Numbered from the stretch's first letter, positions 1 through 6,117 are shown. The stretch: 6,792 bases of DNA from Methanobacteriota archaeon (GCA_002694585.1 NZMM01000045.1:29523-36314), one strand, 5' to 3'. The notes: generated by a model not told the origin, from the sequence alone. Numbers and translations are program-made.

Positions 1-1
1 C

Positions 2-3000
2 ACCTCCAACGACTTCAAGATCAGCGGTTCGTCCGTGGTTGACTTCATCGAAGGAACCGTGGACAGCACGAGCGTGGACGTCACCGGATCTGGTGAATTC
101 AACCGCATGCGTCAACTCGACGTGACCATGACCGCCGACCAAAGCGACGGCAACGGCGCTGTCGGCGTGTCCGACGTCGCTGTTGTCCTCCGCAACGCGG
201 AAGGCGCCACGGCCTCGTCCGGCACAACGGGCACCACGGGTGTTGCTGAGGACCTGACCTTCACGTCGATCAACGTCGACGCCGCGGGTCTGCACAACAT
301 CGACCTCAACGGATACAGCGTGTCCTCTGTGGCCATGGTGGACTACTACTGGAACTCCGCAAGCGACAGCAACGCCGACTTCCGCTACGTTGAGGAAGCC
401 GTCAGCCTGAGCGACAACAGCGGCAACGCTGAGACCGTGGAGCTCATCGACGAGTTCGACCACCGCGTGTGCTACTACTTCACTTCCTCCAGCTACAACT
501 ACGTCAACCGCTGTGCGAACGGTTGGTCCTCGACGGGCGGCAGCCGTGTGTTCAACAACGGCCTCGAAGAGCACGGCTACTACTACGGCTCTGTGGATGG
601 CACCGACTTCACCGGCAAGGCTGTCATGGTTGACGCGCCCAACTGGTACCTCGACGGCGACACCTACGAGTGGAACGGCACGACGCTGATCTGGACCGGT
701 TCCTGGGCCACGAACGACCTCTCGCGCGTGTACCCCCGGTACAACGGCGAAGTCAACGTCTACATGCACGACTCGACGGTTCAGGGCATGTCCCTGAACG
801 ACGACGGTGAGTTGGCAGGTATCAACTTCGGTTACACCTACTACTCCATGAACTTGGACGCCAACAACACGGAGTTCAGCGGGATTGCATCCATCGTTGG
901 TGCTATCGGCTACGGCTACTACTCCAACTACGAGTTGAACTTCTTCAACGTGCGAAACTCGACCATCTCCCACTACAAGGGCTGGTCTCCGTTGAACAAC
1001 GCGATTCAGGTCCAGGACATGTGCATGCGCCTCTACGGCGGTGACGGCAACATCATCGAGAACAACACGTTCAACGATTGTGCGGTCGGCATCGAGATGG
1101 TGCGCTCGCCTTACTACTGGAGCCACAACTCCAACGAGATTGGGGCGGACAACGTGACCATCCGTGGCAACACCTTCGAAGACGGTGGCGAAATCTCTGA
1201 CGTGCGCTTCTACCCAAGCTCGAGCGTCGAAGGCGCCATGGTCGTTGACAACGTGATGAACAACACGGGTGGCGCTGACTCTGCGATCTCGGCATGGGAC
1301 AGCAGCATCGAAGATCTCACGATCTCGGGCAACACCATCCGCGGATTCACCGAAGACGGCATTTACCTGAACGACATCAAGGGCTTCGAAGTGAGCGACA
1401 ACGAGATGTATGGACCAGGCAACTCCTACGCTGGCATTCACGCCAACGGCGGATACGGCGACATCATGGACAACGTGATCGTCGACGCCTCCACGGGCAT
1501 CCTGATGTCCGAGGCTTCACAGCCCGTGGGTACCACCACGGACCTGTGTGAGATTTCCGGCAACTACGGTTACAGCGACAGCTGCACCTTCAACTTCGTC
1601 GGCAACGGTTCAACCCTCGTGATCGACATCGAGACCGACAGTTGGGGCTACGAAATCTCCCTCGAGATCACCAAGCCCGACGGCACGAAGGACTCGTGGA
1701 GCACCTACACCTTCAGCTCCAACACGGGATACAAGCCTCTGGCGACCTACACGGACGCTGGGACCTACACCATCGACGTCACTGACAGTTGGGGCGACGG
1801 CGGTATCACCCTCGATGCCTACTACACGTCGGCCCAGAGCGGTGTCTCCGGCCCCGTCATCAGCGGCAACGACATCTCGATGAGCCCAGGCTCGACGGTG
1901 ATTGCGACGACCGGTATCCTCGTTGAGGACTGCACCGGGACGGGCATCAACATGGCCGACAACTTCGTCGCCGTGCCGACCGACGCCATCGTGACCGACG
2001 GTTGCGATTTCATCGACGAGAACTCTGAGCTCGTTGGTGGGGACCAAGCCAGCACCTCTGGTGTTGTGTCCACCAGCGGTGACTCGGTGACCCTCAGCGG
2101 CACCACCATCTCCGGCTTCGACACCGGTGTGGAGTCTGATGCGGGTACCCTCAGCGTCATTGACTACGCCACGATTGCTGGCGGCAGCGAAGGTATCTCG
2201 GCATACGACACGCAGTTGTTGATCAACTACGCTGACCTCGACGGTGGCGCCTCTGGCGTCGGCCTCGTTGTGGAGGACAGCGGTGAGGCGCTCATGTACT
2301 GCGTCAACCTCACCGGCTCGGTGGGTATGGAGATCCTCAACACGGACTTCCGCTACAACATGGGTGACGTGAGCTCCACGCTCGGTGTCTTCGTGTCGGA
2401 CTCGGTCGGCAAGATCGAGAACCTGACCTGGACCTCCACGGTTACGACCGAGATTGAGCTGGACCAAGGCGCGATGGTGACCTCCATCGGTCAGGACCTG
2501 ACCCCGTCGAAGCTCGTTGTGCCCGCAGGTACGATGATCGACGAGGCCAACCTCCTCGACATCGCTGCTTCGCACCTCAGCGCGCCCGTCACCTCTGAGG
2601 TCGGCGTCTCCATCGTGAGCACCGACGGCCTCCGTGCGGCCTACATCTCGCCGGACTTCCAGTCCGACGCGATGGCCGTTGACGGCGACAACGCCGACTG
2701 GATTGGCTCCGAGCTGAACCCGTCTGACGATGCAATGCCCGGCGAGTTGACCGAGAACTTCTACGTGACCTACACGGAGAACGACGACCTGTACGTGGCC
2801 ATTGACGGCCTCGACCTGTCCACTTCGGACCTCCTGGTGTACTTCGACGTCACCGGTGGCGGCTCGGACGAGGGCTACGACTACGGTGCCTCCGGCGCCC
2901 ACGACTTGCCCTTCGAGGCAGACTTCGTCTACTGGGCCGAGTCTGACGCGAGCAACGACCTCTACGCCTACGGCTTCCTTGGCTGGGGCGTGACGTCGCT

Positions 3001-5959
3001 CTCCGCCGACAACGTCGACGCAGACTTCTCTGGCGACTTCGCCGAGATCATGGTGCCCTTCAGCCGCCTCGGTGGCATGCCGAGCTCCGTGCGCATGATT
3101 GCCATCGTGCAGAGCGACAGCAGCGCTGACGTGAGCGAGGTCTACCCCGACCAAGACATGGACGCTACGACGACCCTCCAGGACTTCAGCGAGTACTACA
3201 CCGTGGTGCTCGGTGCAAACAACCTGCAGGACGGCGTGCTCGAGGACGAGGTGCTCACCTACCGCACCTTCCTCGGCAGCAACGTGCCATCGGCCGCGAA
3301 GGAATACGACGTGATGATCAAGCACACGAACGACGACTGTGCCGTTGACTGGGCGACCGAAGACGCGGTCAACATGTCCGACAACGTTGCGCTCTCGATG
3401 GACATCGAGCGCGCCTGCCCGTCGATTGGCAGTGACCTTGCAAACATCACCGTGGACGAAGACTCCGGTACCTACACCGTCTCCCTGACCTCGTACGCCT
3501 CTGACGTGCAGGACGCCGCTGGCGACCTCACCTGGGCTGTCGATGAAGGCGAGACCGTGGTGGTCTACGGCAACACGCCGATGCCTGCCGAGGGTCTGGT
3601 CAGCTGGTCCCTCACGGGTCACGACCTCAGCATCACCCCAACCGCCGAGCAGTTCGGTATGGTGCAGTTCAACTTCACCGTGACCGACAGCAACGGCCTC
3701 GAGGACGACCGCTCGATTTACTTCATCGTCGAGAACGTCAACGACGCTCCGGAAATCTGTCAGCGCGACACCAACGGTGACTGCGTTGACACCGTGATGC
3801 TCTTCGGCGACGCGGCTCACGTGAACTACATCCCCGAAGACAGCCTTGTCGGCGGTCAGAGCGTGTCCGTGATCCTCTCGGACGTTGCCAACACCGGCAG
3901 CAGCGCGCTGAACCTCATCAAGGACCAGCCGAACGAGAACGACCCGTCCCGTCAGGTGTACACCTGGGGCGTGTCCGTGGACGAGACCTGTCCGCTGTTC
4001 AGCGTCGGCATGGTTGACGACACGGTGCTGACCGTGACCGGCAAGTCCGGCATGGACTTCGAAGCCGGTGGCTCGTGCGACATCACGCTGAGCCTGTCCG
4101 ACGACGGTGCCGAGAACCAGAACGCGGTTGACGAGATCATCACCATCAGCGTGGTGCCCGTGAACGACGCGCCGACCATCGACGACTGGAACCTCCAGAC
4201 CGGTGACACGATCAACTGGGCCTCGAACGACTCCTCGCTCATCTACGGCGAGTGGACCATCCGCGTGCTTGAGGACACCGAAGAAGCCGACGAGCTGACC
4301 TTCGACCTGTCCGCGCTCAAGAACGACGTCGACCACGACCTCAGCGACCTCACCTGGTCGCTGTTGCCGAAGCTCGACGACAACGGCCGCGCGTACTGTG
4401 CCTACACGAACTACTTCTCGTTCACCTTCACCGGTGACGAGCTCGTGTTGGACCTCGTGAAGGACGCCACCACCAACGCCCCGATCAACCAGATCGACTA
4501 CCTCTACAACGGCGGTGTGCACCAGGTCAACCCGGCCGGCAAGGGCTTCTGTGAGATGGAACTCTACCTCACGGACAGCGCCGCTGCCCCAACGGGCTTC
4601 GCGTACGACCTCAACGACAACGGCTACATCCAGCAGACCTCGCTGAAGCGCGACGTGAAGATCATCGTGCAGAACGTGGCTGAGCAGGTGCCCGACTACT
4701 ACTTCGAGGCCAACAGCGGCTTCGACTTCAACGGCGTGTCCAACGTCATGGACGGCACCTGGGTGCCCGTGACCGTGACCGTGACCGCTGGCGGTGACGA
4801 CGGCCCCTACAACCACGACAGCATGCTGATGATCACCTTCCAGAGTGACGGCCACGCTGAGACGGAGCGCGACGCAATCTACATCGACGCGCCCGCCTAC
4901 GGCCAGTCTGTGACGGTGGACTCCGAAGTCTACGTGAAGGCGGTCACCACGACCGTGTGGGCCGAGATGGACGTCAAGACCTGTGTCGACCAGACCTGTG
5001 ACATGACGAAGTCGGTCGAAGACCGCTTCATCGCTGACGAGCCCGCCAGCCACGGCAAGGTGACCCTCCCGAACGGCCTCGATTACTGGGCTGAGCCCGG
5101 ATTCTACGGCTCCGAGGACGGAACCGACAGCATCCGTCGACCTGTGCTTGAGGACAAGGACTGGTGTAACAACGTGATGTACAACACCCTCACGGGCAAC
5201 ATCGACGTCTGTGACCAGGCGGACTACGGCCGCGGATCCTTCGAGATCACCGACCAACAACTGCCTGACGTTGTGCGCACCATCGGTGCTTCCGGTGTCC
5301 CATCGTTCGCCCCGAGCATCGTCGCCGTCGCCCTTGCGGGCATGGTTGTCGGCCTCCTCGCCTTGGCGGGTCGCCGAGAAGAAGACGAAGAGGAGGAGGA
5401 GGAATCCTCCCCACGCTTCGTTGAAGACGAAGCTGCTGTGAGCCCGGTTATCGCGACCATCCTGATGGTGGCAATCACCGTGGTGCTCTCCGGTGTGATC
5501 TACGTCTGGGCCTCCAGCCTGGCCGAGACCGACGTGAAGGGTGTGCCCCGCATCACCTTCCAGATTGAGGACGTCAACGCGTTCGACGCCGAGACCGGCC
5601 ACTGGAAGATCGAAGTGCAGCAGTCCGAGACGGAACTGGCGACGCAAGCCGTGGAGATCAAGATCTTCGCTGCTGAAATCGACGGTGTCTACGAGGTCAA
5701 GATGGCCAACTCCGACGGCGTGTACGGGTTCTCCCCCTACAACAGCGACAGTCTGGTGACCTTCTCCGACTCTGTTCGGTCCGAAGGCGACGACAAGATT
5801 TCCACCTTCTTCGTCGGTGACACGATCTTCGTGCGCACACACCTTGCTGACGGCACGCCCCTGACGGACGTGACCATCCAGCTGTCCTACGCACCTGAGA
5901 TCGGTCAGGGCGCTTTGCTCCGCACCTGGAGTGGACTGTCCTACGACCTCGCTGCGTGA
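2..5959 (+). CDS. Giant modular surface adhesin-like protein with C-terminal type IV pilin module (5' partial)
   Basis: The frame is open from the left edge with no stop until TGA at 5957, so the true start and signal peptide lie upstream; GTG at 35 is only the first in-window start codon. Residue numbers here count that GTG as 1 (1974 aa). Visible architecture: beta-helix coils (about 75-500), DSWG beta-sandwich (516-600), further beta-helix (605-830), CBM9/DOMON-like domain (860-1055), cadherin/Ig-like repeats (1128-1650), a Cys-containing juxtamembrane stretch, TM1 (1758-1779), RR plus polyGlu, then a type IV pilin module (1800-1974). Thirteen N-X-S/T sequons lie in the ectodomain and none in the pilin part, fitting an exported glycoprotein. 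By family knowledge such architectures serve surface adhesion or glycan recognition; the ligand is unknown. Asp is overwhelmingly GAC, suggesting strong expression. The coding call is very secure; the function is inferred. Confidence 0.95.
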   Translation, partial: TSNDFKISGSSVVDFIEGTVDSTSVDVTGSGEFNRMRQLDVTMTADQSDGNGAVGVSDVAVVLRNAEGATASSGTTGTTGVAEDLTFTSINVDAAGLHNIDLNGYSVSSVAMVDYYWNSASDSNADFRYVEEAVSLSDNSGNAETVELIDEFDHRVCYYFTSSSYNYVNRCANGWSSTGGSRVFNNGLEEHGYYYGSVDGTDFTGKAVMVDAPNWYLDGDTYEWNGTTLIWTGSWATNDLSRVYPRYNGEVNVYMHDSTVQGMSLNDDGELAGINFGYTYYSMNLDANNTEFSGIASIVGAIGYGYYSNYELNFFNVRNSTISHYKGWSPLNNAIQVQDMCMRLYGGDGNIIENNTFNDCAVGIEMVRSPYYWSHNSNEIGADNVTIRGNTFEDGGEISDVRFYPSSSVEGAMVVDNVMNNTGGADSAISAWDSSIEDLTISGNTIRGFTEDGIYLNDIKGFEVSDNEMYGPGNSYAGIHANGGYGDIMDNVIVDASTGILMSEASQPVGTTTDLCEISGNYGYSDSCTFNFVGNGSTLVIDIETDSWGYEISLEITKPDGTKDSWSTYTFSSNTGYKPLATYTDAGTYTIDVTDSWGDGGITLDAYYTSAQSGVSGPVISGNDISMSPGSTVIATTGILVEDCTGTGINMADNFVAVPTDAIVTDGCDFIDENSELVGGDQASTSGVVSTSGDSVTLSGTTISGFDTGVESDAGTLSVIDYATIAGGSEGISAYDTQLLINYADLDGGASGVGLVVEDSGEALMYCVNLTGSVGMEILNTDFRYNMGDVSSTLGVFVSDSVGKIENLTWTSTVTTEIELDQGAMVTSIGQDLTPSKLVVPAGTMIDEANLLDIAASHLSAPVTSEVGVSIVSTDGLRAAYISPDFQSDAMAVDGDNADWIGSELNPSDDAMPGELTENFYVTYTENDDLYVAIDGLDLSTSDLLVYFDVTGGGSDEGYDYGASGAHDLPFEADFVYWAESDASNDLYAYGFLGWGVTSLSADNVDADFSGDFAEIMVPFSRLGGMPSSVRMIAIVQSDSSADVSEVYPDQDMDATTTLQDFSEYYTVVLGANNLQDGVLEDEVLTYRTFLGSNVPSAAKEYDVMIKHTNDDCAVDWATEDAVNMSDNVALSMDIERACPSIGSDLANITVDEDSGTYTVSLTSYASDVQDAAGDLTWAVDEGETVVVYGNTPMPAEGLVSWSLTGHDLSITPTAEQFGMVQFNFTVTDSNGLEDDRSIYFIVENVNDAPEICQRDTNGDCVDTVMLFGDAAHVNYIPEDSLVGGQSVSVILSDVANTGSSALNLIKDQPNENDPSRQVYTWGVSVDETCPLFSVGMVDDTVLTVTGKSGMDFEAGGSCDITLSLSDDGAENQNAVDEIITISVVPVNDAPTIDDWNLQTGDTINWASNDSSLIYGEWTIRVLEDTEEADELTFDLSALKNDVDHDLSDLTWSLLPKLDDNGRAYCAYTNYFSFTFTGDELVLDLVKDATTNAPINQIDYLYNGGVHQVNPAGKGFCEMELYLTDSAAAPTGFAYDLNDNGYIQQTSLKRDVKIIVQNVAEQVPDYYFEANSGFDFNGVSNVMDGTWVPVTVTVTAGGDDGPYNHDSMLMITFQSDGHAETERDAIYIDAPAYGQSVTVDSEVYVKAVTTTVWAEMDVKTCVDQTCDMTKSVEDRFIADEPASHGKVTLPNGLDYWAEPGFYGSEDGTDSIRRPVLEDKDWCNNVMYNTLTGNIDVCDQADYGRGSFEITDQQLPDVVRTIGASGVPSFAPSIVAVALAGMVVGLLALAGRREEDEEEEEESSPRFVEDEAAVSPVIATILMVAITVVLSGVIYVWASSLAETDVKGVPRITFQIEDVNAFDAETGHWKIEVQQSETELATQAVEIKIFAAEIDGVYEVKMANSDGVYGFSPYNSDSLVTFSDSVRSEGDDKISTFFVGDTIFVRTHLADGTPLTDVTIQLSYAPEIGQGALLRTWSGLSYDLAA
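257..1534 (+). other. Domain: right-handed parallel beta-helix (PbH1/NosD-like coils), first block
   Basis: Residues about 75-500 of the giant protein show the irregular coil rhythm of parallel beta-helices: short hydrophobic strands separated by Asn/Gly turns. The clearest examples are 'IIENNTFNDCAVGIEM' (340-355), 'NVTIRGNTFEDGG' (373-385), 'LTISGNTIRGFTEDGIYL' (428-445) and 'FEVSDNEMYG' (451-460). This matches the NosD/Beta_helix type of repeat found in many archaeal and bacterial surface proteins and polysaccharide-active enzymes. I see no catalytic constellation I could assign to a lyase. The N-terminal half is unusually rich in Tyr doublets. Boundaries are approximate because coils are irregular. 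Confidence 0.75.
1580..1834 (+). other. Domain: inserted beta-sandwich with two DSWG motifs
   Basis: Residues about 516-600 break the beta-helix rhythm with an all-beta segment. It carries 'TDSWGYE' (534-540) near the start and 'TDSWGDGG' (583-590) near the end, with 'KPDGT' and 'YTDAGTYTIDVTD' between. The 'aGtYti.v.Ds.GDGg' pattern resembles the small secreted beta-sandwich modules, loosely pre-peptidase C-terminal or CUB-like, that carry a D-S-W/Y-G-D-G metal- or turn-forming motif. Beta-helix coils resume directly after it ('GPVISGNDISMSP', 606-618). The D-S-W-G codons and the next base form an identical 12-bp direct repeat at 1637-1648 and 1784-1795. The family assignment is tentative. 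Confidence 0.5.
1847..2524 (+). other. Domain: parallel beta-helix, second block
   Basis: Residues about 605-830 return to short repeated coils: 'GPVISGNDISM', 'TTGILVEDC', 'TGINMADNFV', 'SVTLSGTTISGFDTGVE', 'GSEGISAYDTQLLINYADL' (split over two coils) and 'GVGLVVEDSGEALMYCV'. The recurring 'tGI.v.d' and 'sGn.i.' words are typical of NosD/PbH1 coils. This block is richer in Ser/Thr/Gly and poorer in Tyr than the first block. It ends near 'DLTPSKLVVPAGTMI' (821-835), after which the sequence changes to a globular beta domain. Confidence 0.65.
2612..3199 (+). other. Domain: CBM9/DOMON-like carbohydrate-binding-type beta-sandwich
   Basis: Residues about 860-1055 contain the pattern seen at the start of CBM9-like domains, 'MAVDGDNADWIG' (879-891; D-G-x-x-x-D-W). 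It is followed by 'FYVTYTENDDLYVAIDGLD' (909-927), the typical 'v...yd.ddLYva..v.D' strand pair, and then 'SDLLVYFDVT' (931-940) and 'FAEIMVPFSRLG' (1002-1013), the late 'E..iPls.l' strand. These agree with the CBM9/DOMON-like fold used for sugar or haem binding. I infer sugar binding because of the attached beta-helix, but no ligand residues can be fixed by eye. Confidence 0.6.
3416..4981 (+). other. Domains: cadherin/Ig-like stalk repeats with VNDAP linkers
   Basis: At least three extracellular repeats lie between residues 1128 and 1549. Each opens with an acidic 'EDS/EDT' strand (VDEDSG 1140-1145; PEDS 1267-1270; LEDTEE 1412-1417). The first two close with an exact VNDAP linker (1235-1239 and 1376-1380); the third closes with a degenerate VQNVAE (1545-1550). 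The 'F.VTDSNGLEDDR' (1213-1226) and 'LSLSDDGAENQNA' (1352-1364) strands are typical of cadherin-like and tandem-95 repeats, which form calcium-stiffened stalks. A fourth, more diverged beta domain (about 1551-1650, 'WVPVTVTVTAGG') resembles a CARDB/Ig-like module. Two EF-hand- or dockerin-like loops ('DTNGDCVD' 1245-1252 and 'DLNDNGYI' 1525-1532) also suggest calcium binding. Confidence 0.7.
5306..5404 (+). other. Transmembrane helix TM1 followed by RR and polyGlu cytoplasmic loop
   Basis: Residues 1758-1779 form an uninterrupted hydrophobic helix rich in Ala, Val, Leu and Gly. It is preceded by 'GVPSFAP' and followed at once by Arg1780-Arg1781 and then eight Glu with one Asp (1782-1790). The positive-inside rule puts the ectodomain outside and the RR/Glu tail in the cytoplasm. 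The layout (short P-S-F-type motif, hydrophobic helix, basic cluster) looks like a C-terminal anchor or PGF-CTERM-like sorting tail, but here it is internal because the reading frame continues. The polyGlu codons include four consecutive GAG, a repeat that can change length without breaking the frame. Confidence 0.8.
5432..5956 (+). other. Domain: archaeal type IV pilin module with class III (prepilin) processing site
   Basis: Residues 1800-1974 look like a whole pilin. The acidic stretch 'FVEDEAA' precedes 'VSPVIATILMVAITVV' (from Val1802), which closely matches the H-domain of archaeal pilins such as haloarchaeal PilA ('VSPVIGVILMVAITV'). The hydrophobic helix runs to about 1826, followed by an all-beta head of roughly 145 residues ending 'YDLAA'. 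By analogy, a PibD-type prepilin peptidase would cut at Ala1800/Ala1801 or Ala1801/Val1802 on the cytoplasmic side, leaving a mature pilin of about 173-174 residues. This segment normally sits at the extreme N-terminus of a protein; here it follows about 1800 residues of ectodomain. No ATG, GTG or TTG in frame lies between TM1 and the site, so it cannot be translated separately with its leader. Confidence 0.85.
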
Positions 5960-5984
5960 GCAGGATTGGTACGAAGCACAAACG

Positions 5985-6013
5985 GCCATGCGCGCCCCTT
6001 GGGGCGCCATGGC
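5985..6013 (+). repeat. Inverted repeat/hairpin 1 downstream of the giant gene
   Basis: GCCATG (5985-5990) pairs with CATGGC (6008-6013), and GCGCCCC (5992-5998) pairs with GGGGCGC (6001-6007). Only C5991 is bulged, and the nominal loop is TT (in practice a CUUG tetraloop). That gives 13 base pairs within 29 nt, starting 26 nt after the stop codon. No T-run follows, so it is not a standard intrinsic terminator. It could mark or protect the 3' end of the giant gene's transcript. Confidence 0.75.
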
Positions 6014-6029
6014 GTGGCCTTCGGGCCAC
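6014..6029 (+). repeat. Hairpin 2 with UUCG tetraloop
   Basis: GTGGCC (6014-6019) and GGCCAC (6024-6029) form a perfect 6-bp stem closed by C-TTCG-G, the exceptionally stable UUCG tetraloop when transcribed. It abuts hairpin 1 with no spacer, so the two stems could stack coaxially. The tetraloop is only UUCG on the + strand transcript, which argues that the element acts in RNA from this strand. Confidence 0.75.
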
Positions 6030-6031
6030 AG

Positions 6032-6068
6032 CCCCCCAGTGTGGGGGGAGCGCTCCGGCGCTCCCCCC
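6032..6068 (+). repeat. Hairpin 3 with two mutually exclusive pairings (C6/G6/C6)
   Basis: GGGGGGAGCGC (6043-6053) and GCGCTCCCCCC (6058-6068) form a perfect 11-bp stem around a TCCG loop. The same G6 tract (6043-6048) can alternatively pair with CCCCCC at 6032-6037 around an AGTGT loop. The two pairings exclude each other, as in attenuator-like switches, although the downstream stem is far stronger. No T-run follows. It lies 50 nt before the ATG of the next gene. A role in 3'-end formation, mRNA stability or regulation is possible; the sequence alone does not decide. Confidence 0.65.
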
Positions 6069-6117
6069 GCCCTGAACCGGGACGAGCCTTGATGGTGTGA
6101 GTGCCCCTGCTTTGAGC

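Noticed and set aside
35..37. GTG at 35 as the true start of the giant gene
   Set aside because: The frame is open upstream to the edge of the window, no signal peptide follows, and the residues before and after it are continuous beta-strand-like sequence.
4769..4786. Three tandem GTGACC units
   Set aside because: They simply encode an alternating Val-Thr beta strand in the fourth stalk domain.
5390..5410. GGAGG...CCTCC inverted repeat and GAG microsatellite
   Set aside because: It is explained by Glu and Ser codons; the loop would be about three nt and the stem five, so no regulatory role is supported.
5438..5959. Separate pilin gene starting at GTG 5438
   Set aside because: This start would delete the acidic leader needed for prepilin processing, and no Shine-Dalgarno sits at the right distance. 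The GGAGG-like run at 5390-5402 encodes the polyGlu tract and is more than 30 nt upstream.
5985..6068. Hairpins as a classical rho-independent terminator
   Set aside because: None of the stems is followed by a T-run, and archaeal termination relies on T-rich tracts rather than stems.
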